From the IMG/VR virus record IMGVR_UViG_3300025727_000782, positions 1-64,000 of that record: a stretch of DNA of 64,000 nucleotides; one strand, written 5' to 3'. This DNA is from a virus. This document shows positions 5,765 through 13,499 of the stretch, in pieces. The notes under the pieces were generated by a model. The model did not search any database and was not told the DNA's origin. It saw only the letters and a list, made by a program, of their open reading frames with translations. Positions within the stretch are counted from its first letter, which is position 1. Each line of letters opens with the position of its first letter. Position numbers and translations under genes: made by a program.

Positions 5765-6164
5765 CATGGAGATCGACTGGTGTTATTCGATACTAAAGTG
5801 CAGCAGAGTTTGAGTAGACTCTTAAATAAGACTCAACGAAACCTAAATGGCGATACATCGCTACAAGGGTTGGACATTGATTGGCATCTAGCCAATGCTG
5901 AAATGGGATTCGACAATTTTGTTGCTCCTGTTCAGAATGACCAACCAACTTACGCTTACGCATAAGTTACTGAGTTGTCTAACACTCGGTCATAAAATAA
6001 GTTAGACAAACAACTCTCGCATATGAGTATAAAGATGCACGGAGCTATCCAAAAAAATAGTCGGTGGTTTGTAGGTAACTTCTCGGAGGGTAGTAACCTA
6101 ATAAGCTGTAAATGACTTTGTAAAGAAATCATACAGGACGGGAGTTCGATTCTCCCCAGCTCCA
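5757..6164 (+). ncRNA. ssrA: phage-encoded tmRNA (one-piece)
   Basis: The 5' end GGGGCTGACATGG and the 3' end CAGCTCC-A form a seven-pair acceptor stem with a G3.U wobble, the alanine identity element. The T arm GGGAG-TTCGATT-CTCCC lies at 6140-6156. A tag reading frame ends with TAA at 5963-5965. Downstream, TTGTCTAAC (5975-5983) pairs perfectly with GTTAGACAA (6001-6009), a pseudoknot-type stem. CCA is not fully encoded after the discriminator A. tmRNA rescues stalled ribosomes and tags the nascent chain for proteolysis. No SmpB gene is in the window, so host SmpB is presumably used. Confidence 0.93.
5891..5965 (+). other. tmRNA tag-peptide reading frame
   Basis: The frame runs from GCC 5891 or AAT 5894 to TAA 5965. 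The tag contains AEMGFDNFVAPV and ends QPTYAYA. The bases before AAT (TAGCC) match the TAGTC that sets the resume codon in E. coli tmRNA, giving a 23-residue tag beginning with Asn. Starting at the preceding GCC would give the more usual Ala. The C terminus YAYA differs from the common LAA ending read by ClpXP. Confidence 0.6.
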
Positions 6165-6181
6165 CAACTAAGAGGAAATGA

Positions 6182-6400
6182 ATGAAAAAAATAAGACATG
6201 GTAAATTACCAATTACATTAGAAAGTTCAGATGAATTAACACCTGATTTATTAGAAACAATACAATTGAATTTGATGTATGATAAAAAGAGAAAAGATAA
6301 TCACACTGGATGGGAATCCTGGAAAGATGAATATGGAAATTGGGTTAACCCGTACAAAGCGGATAAAAACCAATTAGAACTTTTCGAGAAAATAAAATGA
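6182..6400 (+). CDS. small hypothetical protein (72 residues)
   Basis: Begins MKKIRHGKLPITLESSDEL and has the ribosome site AGAGGAAATGA directly upstream. A C-terminal half rich in Trp/Tyr (HTGWESWKDEYGNWVNPYK) suggests a compact fold or peptide interaction. It is the first gene after the tmRNA, 17 bases away. No family recognised. Confidence 0.6.
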   Translation: MKKIRHGKLPITLESSDELTPDLLETIQLNLMYDKKRKDNHTGWESWKDEYGNWVNPYKADKNQLELFEKIK

Positions 6401-6444
6401 TAAAAAAATTGATTTTAACAATGATAGGAGATATTTATCTATGA
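6397..6444 (+). CDS. possible relay micro-ORF (15 residues)
   Basis: ATG 6397 overlaps the upstream stop (ATGATAA), and the TGA at 6442-6444 overlaps the next start (ATGAG). The product would be MIKKLILTMIGDIYL. It probably serves to carry ribosomes into the next gene rather than to make a functional peptide; a small membrane peptide cannot be excluded. Confidence 0.3.
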   Translation: MIKKLILTMIGDIYL

Positions 6445-7007
6445 GTGAATATGATACTTCATATTTGAATAAAATTATGAAGAATATAAAAATATATTTT
6501 GGAGTTGGAATAATAATGATATTATTTTTCAACACCTTTGTATGGACAGAGCTGTTTGAAAATTATAAAGATTTCCATAAGCAAACGCTTGTGGAATTGA
6601 GAGATGAGAATAGTAAACTCAAGAACATAGTTCAAGAGTTTAAACTGGAGGGATTGAATGTTACTGTTACAATGTATCATCCAGTTTCGTATCAAACTGA
6701 TTCTACACCGAACATTCTCGCGGATGGAACGCGCATAAGGGTAAATAAAGCTAGTGAATACCGATACATAGCGGTGAGTAGAAATCTTTTGACACGATAT
6801 GGTGGATGGTTAAATTACGGTGATTTCATTTATCTCAAAGGAACATCAGGTAAAGATGGTATGTACCAAGTACGCGACACAATGAACGCAAGATTTGTAA
6901 ATCGTATAGACATCTTGGAATCGCCAGGTACACCACCATATAAATACACCGATGCTCAAATTATGAAACACTCTATAGAGTTAGTTAGTGGAGATCGAGA
7001 TAGTTAA
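6441..7007 (+). CDS. membrane-anchored 3D-domain (double-psi barrel) protein
   Basis: A 188-residue protein. A membrane segment at about residues 18-35 is followed by a short coiled coil (about 45-70) and a C-terminal domain (73-165). That domain carries VTVTMYHPV, ADGTRIRV, YGDFIYLKG and the closing YQVRDTMNARFVNRIDILE. The D146-T147 / R155-I-D157 arrangement is typical of the 3D domain, the double-psi beta-barrel of MltA-like lytic transglycosylases and YabE/RlpA-type proteins. A role on peptidoglycan, in lysis or envelope remodelling, is inferred. A classical soluble endolysin would not usually have an N-terminal anchor and coiled coil. Confidence 0.65.
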   Translation: MSEYDTSYLNKIMKNIKIYFGVGIIMILFFNTFVWTELFENYKDFHKQTLVELRDENSKLKNIVQEFKLEGLNVTVTMYHPVSYQTDSTPNILADGTRIRVNKASEYRYIAVSRNLLTRYGGWLNYGDFIYLKGTSGKDGMYQVRDTMNARFVNRIDILESPGTPPYKYTDAQIMKHSIELVSGDRDS

Positions 7008-7015
7008 AATAAAGC

Positions 7016-7045
7016 TTGACTTTTATATAAAAAAAGTCGTATATT
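7016..7045 (+). promoter_or_regulatory. sigma-70-like promoter
   Basis: TTGACT (7016-7021) and TATATT (7040-7045) are separated by 18 bases in the only sizeable gap before the methylase gene at 7073. It differs in form from the TATTTATTA motif found before the structural operons and would suit early or middle transcription by unmodified host polymerase. Confidence 0.5.
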
Positions 7046-7072
7046 TAAACAATGAAAAATACAGGTTATTAA

Positions 7073-8614
7073 TTGAAATCGTGTTATGAAAAATCAAATA
7101 TAGCGGATAAGACCAATCCTATTAATATCACATATGATGAATTGCTACACAAAAGTGATTCAGAGATTGATACATGGATTGATGAACTTCGTACATATGT
7201 TATAACTCAATGGGATGAAAATGGCCAACCTCCAGTCATAGGACAAAATGAGGATACCATTATTTCTAATTGGAAAAAACTTTTTGGTTACGATGTTAAA
7301 TCATTCTATACAGAAGATTTAAAAGTAATTAAGAACTTCAATAAATTTGCTTCGGCAGTAAATCAATTCTTTCCAACAATGTTAAAAACAAAAATATCAA
7401 GTGGAGTTAGTAGTGAAGGTGCTACATCTATATATGATATGTTTAAAGAAGATGATTTACGAGATACTTTTAAAAAGGCTATGTTGAGAGCTTTGTATAA
7501 AGATTCAATGTATAGTTTTAGTAAAAGTATTTTAAAGGATGAAGTGGATAGGAATGTAGGTGAGTATTTAAATTATTGGAATAATAATGATAAGTATGGA
7601 ATCACCGTTATACGACAAACCGATAAAACTCCTGTAGATATAAATTCAAAGTATTTGTTATTAAAGGGTAGTGAAGTACAAATGTATTTAACGAGTGGAA
7701 ACTTAACCGAACAGAATGTTCGCACAATAAGTGGTGAGTTAGATAATAGTATTACATTAAAGAATGGTGAGTTACGATATTACCATTACTATATAAGAAA
7801 GTATAAAAGAAGTCATAAGTTATTTCCTACAGCATTACAAATCTTTAGATTATCATTAGGACAACCCGCGGTTAACTTTCCTGCATTAACTGCTAAATTC
7901 TTATATGAACATTTTACAGAACATATTAAAGATGAGAAGATTACAGTATATGATTGTTCATCAGGATGGGGTGGAAGAATATTAGGTGCTATGAGTACCG
8001 ATAGAGATTTACATTATGTAGGAACTGATCCCAATCCAGATAACATTGGACGATATGAGAGAGTAGCTGAATACTACAATACTCATTGTTTCCAAAGTAA
8101 TCCATTTTGGGGGAGAGACAAGCCAAACACTTACGAAGTTTTCCAAGATGGTAGTGAGGTTATATGTGATAACCCTAAGTTTGATAAATATAAAAATTCG
8201 TTAGACTTTGTTTTCACAAGTCCACCTTACTTTAACCGAGAACAATACTCACAAGACGAAAATCAATCGTTCAAGAAATTTTCGGCGTACGAAGATTGGC
8301 GTGATAACTTTTTAAAACCTACTTTGACAACGGCGTATACTAATCTAAAAAACGATAGGTTTCTTTGTTGGAACATTGCGGACATCAAGATAGGTGAAGA
8401 CAAATACATTCCATTAGAACAAGATTCAATTGATATTGTTAAATCACTTGGTGGTGAGTATCAAGGAATATATAAAATGTTGATGACACGAATGGTAGGA
8501 ATCGATACATCAAAAATAAAGAATTCAGTACAAGTAAAGCATCATCCATTACAACGAGGTGGAGATGTTTTTAAATTTGAACCAATATTAGTATTTTATA
8601 AAGGAAAATTATGA
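7073..8614 (+). CDS. DNA methylase of SPPY type with long N-terminal domain
   Basis: A 513-residue protein. Residues 1-250 have no recognised motif. The C-terminal half has FRLSLGQPAVNFPALTAKFLYEH, then a SAM-binding VYDCSSGWGGRILGAM, YVGTDPNPDNI and the catalytic FVFTSPPYFNREQYS. SPPY motifs are typical of N4-cytosine-type amino-methylases. The start must be TTG 7073: the same frame is closed by TAA at 7070-7072, after a six-codon leader at 7052. It stands apart from the cassette methyltransferases, is packed with downstream phage genes (ATGA overlap at 8611), and so belongs to the phage backbone. Confidence 0.82.
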   Translation: MKSCYEKSNIADKTNPINITYDELLHKSDSEIDTWIDELRTYVITQWDENGQPPVIGQNEDTIISNWKKLFGYDVKSFYTEDLKVIKNFNKFASAVNQFFPTMLKTKISSGVSSEGATSIYDMFKEDDLRDTFKKAMLRALYKDSMYSFSKSILKDEVDRNVGEYLNYWNNNDKYGITVIRQTDKTPVDINSKYLLLKGSEVQMYLTSGNLTEQNVRTISGELDNSITLKNGELRYYHYYIRKYKRSHKLFPTALQIFRLSLGQPAVNFPALTAKFLYEHFTEHIKDEKITVYDCSSGWGGRILGAMSTDRDLHYVGTDPNPDNIGRYERVAEYYNTHCFQSNPFWGRDKPNTYEVFQDGSEVICDNPKFDKYKNSLDFVFTSPPYFNREQYSQDENQSFKKFSAYEDWRDNFLKPTLTTAYTNLKNDRFLCWNIADIKIGEDKYIPLEQDSIDIVKSLGGEYQGIYKMLMTRMVGIDTSKIKNSVQVKHHPLQRGGDVFKFEPILVFYKGKL

Positions 8615-9201
8615 ATAATATATTTATACAAAATGAAATAGATGAATACATTCCTGATGTATTAAAGGAAGATGGTAATCCAATGTCTAAATGGAAAATG
8701 GAATACAGAGACTTTGTAGAAATGTTTGCTCAGTTTAATGAGTGGTTTGATAAAGAAGAAACTTTATTACATATAGGACATAGGAGAACAAATTTACCAC
8801 CATTGGGTTCTATACACGATAACATATTTTTCAATTCTATGCATTGTATTGATGGTAAAAAATTAAAATCAATACGAGATGAAATACTTTGGGATTGGTG
8901 TCAAGTTGGAGAAGACGCTAACTTTATGTTAGAGTATTTAACACGAGGTTATACAAATAGAAGAACAGATTTATATTCAGCACATTGGGGTTCATATCAA
9001 GATGGTGGATGTTCCGAATACAGAGATGCTGAATTTCATAATAAGGAACATAAAAAATTAATGTCAAGATGGCCAGAATATGTGTCGTTAAGAAAAACAA
9101 TGATGGCACAAGGTCCTGATGGAAATAATATTGGTGAAATAGATGAGTATAAATATAATATGAAAAAGGCTTATAAAGATTCACAAAAAGAATTAGAATA
9201 A
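8611..9201 (+). CDS. hypothetical phage protein (196 residues)
   Basis: Overlaps the methylase gene by four bases, so the two are probably co-translated. It is rich in Trp, Asp and Asn, with no membrane segment and no motif I recognise. The middle part (LWDWCQVGEDANFMLEYL-like) is acidic and helical. Conservation of the gene pair elsewhere would suggest a function linked to DNA modification, but that is untested. Confidence 0.65.
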   Translation: MNNIFIQNEIDEYIPDVLKEDGNPMSKWKMEYRDFVEMFAQFNEWFDKEETLLHIGHRRTNLPPLGSIHDNIFFNSMHCIDGKKLKSIRDEILWDWCQVGEDANFMLEYLTRGYTNRRTDLYSAHWGSYQDGGCSEYRDAEFHNKEHKKLMSRWPEYVSLRKTMMAQGPDGNNIGEIDEYKYNMKKAYKDSQKELE

Positions 9202-9222
9202 CTAATAAATGGAGATTAGAAA

Positions 9223-10002
9223 ATGAAACAGTTAACACCTGAACAAATCCAACAAAATTGGGTTAAACTTCGCGAACTATTAAATAATACATTTAGTGGT
9301 GAACGATTAGAAAAGTTAAATCAAATGTATGATTACTTTGAAGACAGGATGGTTATGGCACCAGCAAGTGGTAAGGAACATTACCACAATGCATTCGTTG
9401 GTGGTTATGTAGACCATGTACTTCATGTAACTGATTTGGCTTTAAAAATAAATAAGTTGTGGAAAGACAATGGAGCATCAATAAATTATACTGATGAAGA
9501 ACTTGTTTTCGCAGCTATACATCATGACTTGGGTAAAGTTGGTGATTTAGAAAATGATTATTATACACCAAACGAATCAGATTGGCATCGTAAGAATCAA
9601 GGATTAATTTTTAAACACAACGAAGACCTTCAGTTCATGACAGTTACAGATAGAGCAATCTTTCTGTTAAATCACTTTGGAGTTAAGTATTCCGAGTGGG
9701 AATATATTGGTTTGAGATTAACTGATGGTATGTATGAAGAAGCAAATAAAGCTTATTATATAGCATATCAACCTGAAAGACAACTAAGGTCTAACATTGC
9801 GTATATCTTACATCAGGCAGATATGATGGCAACTCATATAGAATATGATGAGTGGAAACATGGAGAACAAAAGAGTAAAGAACAAGTAAACAAAAAAGTC
9901 ATCAATATCAAAAAGGCAGTTGCAACAGAAGTTGAAACTAAACTTGGTAGTGGGGATAATGCTAAGGATTTATTTGATGAATTGTTTGGAGATAAAAAAT
10001 GA
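9223..10002 (+). CDS. HD-domain metal-dependent phosphohydrolase
   Basis: A 259-residue protein with the HD-superfamily pattern: a first His in GYVDHVLHVTDLAL (H65), then AAIHHDLGKVGD (H100-H101-D102), and further helical residues QADMMATHIEYDE. HD proteins hydrolyse nucleotides, cyclic nucleotides or phosphodiesters using one or two metals. In a phage a role in nucleotide metabolism or in removal of a host signalling nucleotide is possible. The ribosome site GGAGATTAG precedes ATG 9223. The substrate is not predictable from sequence. Confidence 0.8.
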   Translation: MKQLTPEQIQQNWVKLRELLNNTFSGERLEKLNQMYDYFEDRMVMAPASGKEHYHNAFVGGYVDHVLHVTDLALKINKLWKDNGASINYTDEELVFAAIHHDLGKVGDLENDYYTPNESDWHRKNQGLIFKHNEDLQFMTVTDRAIFLLNHFGVKYSEWEYIGLRLTDGMYEEANKAYYIAYQPERQLRSNIAYILHQADMMATHIEYDEWKHGEQKSKEQVNKKVINIKKAVATEVETKLGSGDNAKDLFDELFGDKK

Positions 10003-10259
10003 TATTAGAAATACTATTAGGAGTTACAACAATTCTATCTATAGTACTTGGTTGGACAACATACAATCAATTACAAAAGGTAGAACGATTAGAAGAGTGG
10101 GCAGAAGAATATTCCCAAAAACTAATCGATACTAAAACAACATTGGACTTGTTAGATTCAGAAGGTAAGTTTGAATCTGATGATGAAATTGGAACTGTAT
10201 TTGAGGGAATCAAAGATGCAGTTAATGACTTAACCAAATTAACCGAAAAGGATATTTAA
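9999..10259 (+). CDS. small membrane-anchored coiled-coil protein
   Basis: An 86-residue protein with one N-terminal membrane span (residues 2-20, ILEILLGVTTILSIVLGW) and then a charged helical region (LQKVERLEEWAEEYSQKL) that should form a coiled coil. It overlaps the HD gene by four bases and lies two bases before the sigma-factor gene. Function unknown. Confidence 0.6.
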   Translation: MILEILLGVTTILSIVLGWTTYNQLQKVERLEEWAEEYSQKLIDTKTTLDLLDSEGKFESDDEIGTVFEGIKDAVNDLTKLTEKDI

Positions 10260-10260
10260 C

Positions 10261-10995
10261 ATGCCAAGAAAAGCCAAGAAGTCTTCACCACGATATTATT
10301 TCCATCAAGGAACTGAAAATGCAATCATTCGTCATAATAAGGAAGATAGACCTTATATGAGGGAGAGAATTTATAATGAACATATTCGTACACCATTTGA
10401 GAAATTAGCAGAGAATATCATCCATACATTTAAGTTTTATTACTTTGATGTACCGAGTGCAGATGTCGTGCATGAGGTGGTTAGCTTCCTTTATATGAAC
10501 ATGCATAAATTCGCTGAGGGTAAGGGTAAGGCCTTTTCATACTTCAGTATTGTTGCTAAGAATTATTTAATTCTACACAATAATAATAATTACAAACGAT
10601 TAAAACAACACGATAGTGAAGAGGTTACAGATTATCAACGAGATGCAATTTCAGAAGAAAAATCAAAAGAAAATCGTGAAGTTAAAGTTGAGTATTTAAC
10701 TCAGTTAGCTGATTACTGGAGAAATAATCTTACTACTGTTTTTAAACGGAAGAAAGATTTAGATGTTGCAAATGCTGTTGTTGAGTTGATTGATATGAAA
10801 GATAATATTGATAACTTCAATAAGAAAGCTCTATACATTATGATTCGTGAAATGACAGATTCTAATACACAACATATTACGAGAGTGATTAATGTGATGA
10901 AGAAACACCACAATCAGTTACAGAAATCTTATCTTGCTACGGGTTCAATTGAAACTCGGTGGACAGGTAGTTGGTTTAATCAACCAAAAAGATAA
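10261..10995 (+). CDS. late-transcription sigma factor, gp55-like
   Basis: A 244-residue protein. The segment at residues 35-105 (TPFEKLAENIIHTFKFYYF, VVHEVVSFLYMNMHKFAEGKGKAFSYFSIVAKNYLI) is the region-2-like helical core seen in T4 gp55-type factors, with the aromatic FSYFSIVAKNYL recognition helix. gp55 binds host RNA polymerase and reads the short late promoter with the sliding clamp and gp33. A recurring TATTTATTA motif upstream of the structural operons in this window is the likely target. Followed by a terminator; it ends the forward block of enzyme genes. Confidence 0.85.
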   Translation: MPRKAKKSSPRYYFHQGTENAIIRHNKEDRPYMRERIYNEHIRTPFEKLAENIIHTFKFYYFDVPSADVVHEVVSFLYMNMHKFAEGKGKAFSYFSIVAKNYLILHNNNNYKRLKQHDSEEVTDYQRDAISEEKSKENREVKVEYLTQLADYWRNNLTTVFKRKKDLDVANAVVELIDMKDNIDNFNKKALYIMIREMTDSNTQHITRVINVMKKHHNQLQKSYLATGSIETRWTGSWFNQPKR

Positions 10996-10999
10996 AAAA

Positions 11000-11029
11000 A
11001 AAGGGGGCCATTTACAATCGACCCCCTTT
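11000..11029. terminator. bidirectional rho-independent terminator
   Basis: AAAGGGGG (11000-11007) pairs perfectly with CCCCCTTT (11022-11029) across a 14-base loop. There is an A-run on the left and TTTATTAT on the right, so it can work on both strands. It lies between the end of the + strand sigma-factor gene and the end of the convergent minus-strand gene at 11050. Confidence 0.85.
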
Positions 11030-11049
11030 ATTATCTATCCGATATAGTA

Positions 11050-11271
11050 CTACTTACGGAATAAACCCACCAACACCAACAATGCGACGAGTCCAGCGAA
11101 ACCCGATTCGCCGAAACTGTTTATGATGGATGTCAGGTTACCTATAACATTAACACCGAAGATACCACTACCGAATATGACTTCGGAAACGGCACCAATG
11201 GCTACAAAGGATAAAAGTAAATGAGCAATGTCATCAACCCATCCCCTTACGAGTGCTATGATTTCCTTCAT
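11050..11271 (-). CDS. small hydrophobic membrane protein on the minus strand
   Basis: A 73-residue protein with two hydrophobic segments, about residues 15-40 (AHLLLSFVAIGAVSEVIFGSG) and 55-71 (FAGLVALLVLVGLF), joined by GVNVIGNLTSIINSFGE. The ribosome site CGGGAGA lies upstream of ATG. Its opposite orientation, private terminator and divergent placement against the structural operon suggest independent timing. Its size and two spans would suit a holin, but nothing proves it. Confidence 0.7.
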   Translation of the reverse strand: MKEIIALVRGWVDDIAHLLLSFVAIGAVSEVIFGSGIFGVNVIGNLTSIINSFGESGFAGLVALLVLVGLFRK

Positions 11272-11300
11272 GGTTTTTATCTCCCGTTAGTTATCAATTA

Positions 11301-11319
11301 GTCGGATTTTATACCCGAC
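11301..11319. promoter_or_regulatory. small hairpin in the divergent intergenic region
   Basis: GTCGG (11301-11305) pairs with CCGAC (11315-11319) in the leader of the minus-strand gene. The rest of the 176-base region 11272-11447 is extremely AT-rich (several TATATA runs) and holds the late motif at 11406. No other feature is seen in it. Confidence 0.3.
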
Positions 11320-11405
11320 AGTAATAACTATTGTATATATTTTAAAATATTAATGGGTATATACAAGTGTATATATTTATATATAACTATTTTCTGAACT
11401 TTTAA

Positions 11406-11414
11406 TATTTATTA
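11406..11414 (+). promoter_or_regulatory. late-promoter motif for the baseplate operon
   Basis: TATTTATTA in the context CTTTTAATATTTATTATTG, 33 bases upstream of the ATG at 11448. It is one of six exact copies in 5' leaders (11406, 25802, 26327, 35656, 49239, 50341). It resembles, in size and position, the single short -10 element of T4-like late promoters. Confidence 0.6.
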
Positions 11415-11447
11415 TTGAATCAAATTCAATCAAAAATAGGTAATAAT

Positions 11448-11828
11448 ATGGCAATCGATTTTGAAGTTTTCGAGGGGAAATCCCTTTCAGATGTTTTTAA
11501 AGATATTTATGATAATTCAGTAACTAATAAAAAACAGTTAGAAGTGTTGATGAAAGAAGTTGTTGGGTTTATCAAAGATGGTGATACAGCTGTGCAAATA
11601 ATTCCAATGCTAAAAGAGTATTTGGAAATCAATGTGAAGAATGATGAACAATTAGTTAAGTTAGCAACAATAGTTCAGAGGTTGGCTACTGCTGCTAAAC
11701 AAGGTGATAGTGATGAAGAATTCGGGTTATCTGATAAAGAGAAAGAACAATTGATGACAAGTATAGAACATACTGTAAGTGAATTACAGGATCATTCGGA
11801 CAATATAACGGCCAAATTAGATAATTAA
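11448..11828 (+). CDS. hypothetical structural-operon protein
   Basis: A 126-residue acidic, helical protein (MAIDFEVFEGKSLSDVFKDIYDN...). ATG 11448 is chosen over the TTG at 11415 because the latter falls in the promoter motif. It has a repeated helical pattern with KEYLEINVKNDEQLVKLATIVQRL and ends directly against the next start. First gene of the tail operon; possibly a virion protein or assembly factor. No family recognised. Confidence 0.6.
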   Translation: MAIDFEVFEGKSLSDVFKDIYDNSVTNKKQLEVLMKEVVGFIKDGDTAVQIIPMLKEYLEINVKNDEQLVKLATIVQRLATAAKQGDSDEEFGLSDKEKEQLMTSIEHTVSELQDHSDNITAKLDN

Positions 11829-12968
11829 ATGCCCGTAAAAATGAAAAAGAAAGGTGGTGCTAAATCAGGACCACTTCAATCTAATAGAATACAAAATGTA
11901 GAATCAACGATGAGACTATTTAAACAATTAGTCCAGTCGGAAGAATTTTATGAATTAGAACCAGTAGAAATTTTGGATGTACATTTGGATGAGAGTAAAT
12001 CATCTTTTCCAAAAACATCTGAAGATAAACCAGATTATGCTTTTATTGGTGGGATTCTTGGTAGGTTTGTTTATTCGGAACAAGGTAAGACAATAGATAA
12101 ATGTAAAAATTTTAAACCGATGAATCCAAGTATAAACAATTTACCAGCAGTTGGAGAGATTGTGATAGGAGTTCAGTATCTTGGACAATATTATTATACA
12201 ACACAATTAAATGTATTTGGTAATCCTAATTTTAATTCACAACATGGAATTAGTAGATTAAAAAGAAAGAACACACTTAAATCTTTGTTTGGTTTAGACA
12301 CACCAAATACAGATGATAAAAGTGCTGAACTTGGATATTATTTAAAGAAGACAAAAGATTCTCGCAAATTATTACCACACGAGGGTGATGTAATATTTGA
12401 AGGTAGACATGGAAACACTATAAGAATTGGTAGTGATATAAAGAATGAAAATGAAGATTCACCAAACATTATTTTAAATGTTGGACAAAGTAAAGATGAG
12501 TTTCCTGAACCAAAACAACCAGTAGAAGAAAAGATTGATACGGATGGTTCAAGTATTTACTTGACTACAAATCAAAAATTAGAGTTTACTTCAGGAATAG
12601 AAAGTAAAGTAGTTACAGCTCCATATGAGGGTAAAAATATTTTATTAAGTTCGGATAGGATTATATTTAATACTAAGAACGGTGGAGATATTGGAATGTT
12701 TAGTAATAATAATGTTTCAATAGGAGCAGTTAGTGAAGTAGTAATTGAATCACCAGTAACAAAAATTGGTAGTTCAGGTGCTACTGAACCAATGGTATTG
12801 GGGGATAAATTAGAATCGGTGTTGAATGATATTTTAACATTAATAGAAACTGGATTATTAGCACCTACGGGTCCTGTACAAGTTGTTGCAGGACAACCAA
12901 TATTACAAAAATTAAAAAGTGCATTAGGTATACCATCAATAAAAAGTCCAAAGAATACGGTAGAATAA
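11829..12968 (+). CDS. baseplate hub/spike protein, gp5-like
   Basis: A 379-residue protein. Residues 45-150 form an OB-like region (YAFIGGILGRFVYSE, LPAVGEIVIGVQYLGQYYYTTQL). Then come HEGDVIFEGRHGNTIRIGSD and ENILLSSDRIIFNTKNGGDIGMFSNNNVSIGA, the strand-repeat pattern of beta-helical tail spikes. This combination is that of T4-like gp5/VgrG-type spikes. No lysozyme domain is seen, unlike T4 gp5. Position ahead of gp25- and gp6-like genes agrees. Confidence 0.72.
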   Translation: MPVKMKKKGGAKSGPLQSNRIQNVESTMRLFKQLVQSEEFYELEPVEILDVHLDESKSSFPKTSEDKPDYAFIGGILGRFVYSEQGKTIDKCKNFKPMNPSINNLPAVGEIVIGVQYLGQYYYTTQLNVFGNPNFNSQHGISRLKRKNTLKSLFGLDTPNTDDKSAELGYYLKKTKDSRKLLPHEGDVIFEGRHGNTIRIGSDIKNENEDSPNIILNVGQSKDEFPEPKQPVEEKIDTDGSSIYLTTNQKLEFTSGIESKVVTAPYEGKNILLSSDRIIFNTKNGGDIGMFSNNNVSIGAVSEVVIESPVTKIGSSGATEPMVLGDKLESVLNDILTLIETGLLAPTGPVQVVAGQPILQKLKSALGIPSIKSPKNTVE

Positions 12969-12969
12969 A

Positions 12970-13488
12970 ATGGCAGAAAAAATAGGTTGGGAATTATTTA
13001 GAGTTGAATATAAAGCAGCCTTAGAAAAGGGTGATGACATTGGTACGGCAATTGCTGATTCATATGATAAAGCAGTTAAAACCGCGGTACCAGGTATACC
13101 ATATTTTGGTGGAACACAAAAAGGACAAGGAAGTGCAACTGTTCCAGGAATAATAGTTAAATCACCATTAAAAAAATTAATGGCAGGAATGTTAAATATG
13201 TGTTTGAAAAACCCATTACCAGTTCCACCATTTTCAGTTGCATTAGATACGGCATTAAAAATATATTGGACAGGAGCCGTTTCAAGTAATATGTGTGTTG
13301 TAGTAGTTCCAGGTGTTACTGGAGCATTTATTGACGCGGAAGGAATGAAAAATAAAAGTGTGGATGATTTTATTGATCAATTGATAAAAGCATTTGATAC
13401 ACACGCAAAACAAGTACAGGGGATAGGAGTTCCATTGGGAAATGTACCAACTGTATTTACAGGCTATAAAGTACCATCAGGTGCGTAA
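12970..13488 (+). CDS. probable tail/baseplate protein
   Basis: A 172-residue protein with an N-terminal helix (EKIGWELFRVEYKAALEKGDDIGTAIADSYDKAV) and a Gly/Pro/Val-rich centre (NPLPVPPFSVALDTALKIYW, CVVVVPGVTGAF). The centre could be mistaken for a membrane span but lacks a clean hydrophobic stretch. It sits one base after the spike gene in the baseplate operon. I do not recognise the family; structural role inferred from position only. Confidence 0.6.
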   Translation: MAEKIGWELFRVEYKAALEKGDDIGTAIADSYDKAVKTAVPGIPYFGGTQKGQGSATVPGIIVKSPLKKLMAGMLNMCLKNPLPVPPFSVALDTALKIYWTGAVSSNMCVVVVPGVTGAFIDAEGMKNKSVDDFIDQLIKAFDTHAKQVQGIGVPLGNVPTVFTGYKVPSGA

Positions 13489-13499
13489 AGGAGTTAAAC

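Noticed and set aside
5780-5965. A 61-codon open frame that could be read as a small protein
   Set aside because: It lies wholly inside the tmRNA. Its last third is the tag frame and the first part overlaps the tRNA-like domain and the stem sequences.
6432-6440. TATTTATCT just before ATG 6441 as a late promoter
   Set aside because: It directly abuts the start codon, leaving no room for a leader, and overlaps the relay frame. Chance in AT-rich DNA is more likely.
7073-8614. Fourth methylase as another gene cassette
   Set aside because: It has no attC-like hairpin on either side, overlaps the next gene by four bases and has a promoter of its own, so it looks like part of the phage backbone.
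11371-11386. TATATATTTATATATAAC as an additional promoter
   Set aside because: It does not match the exact core and lies within a long AT-rich alternation. The exact copy at 11406 explains the operon.
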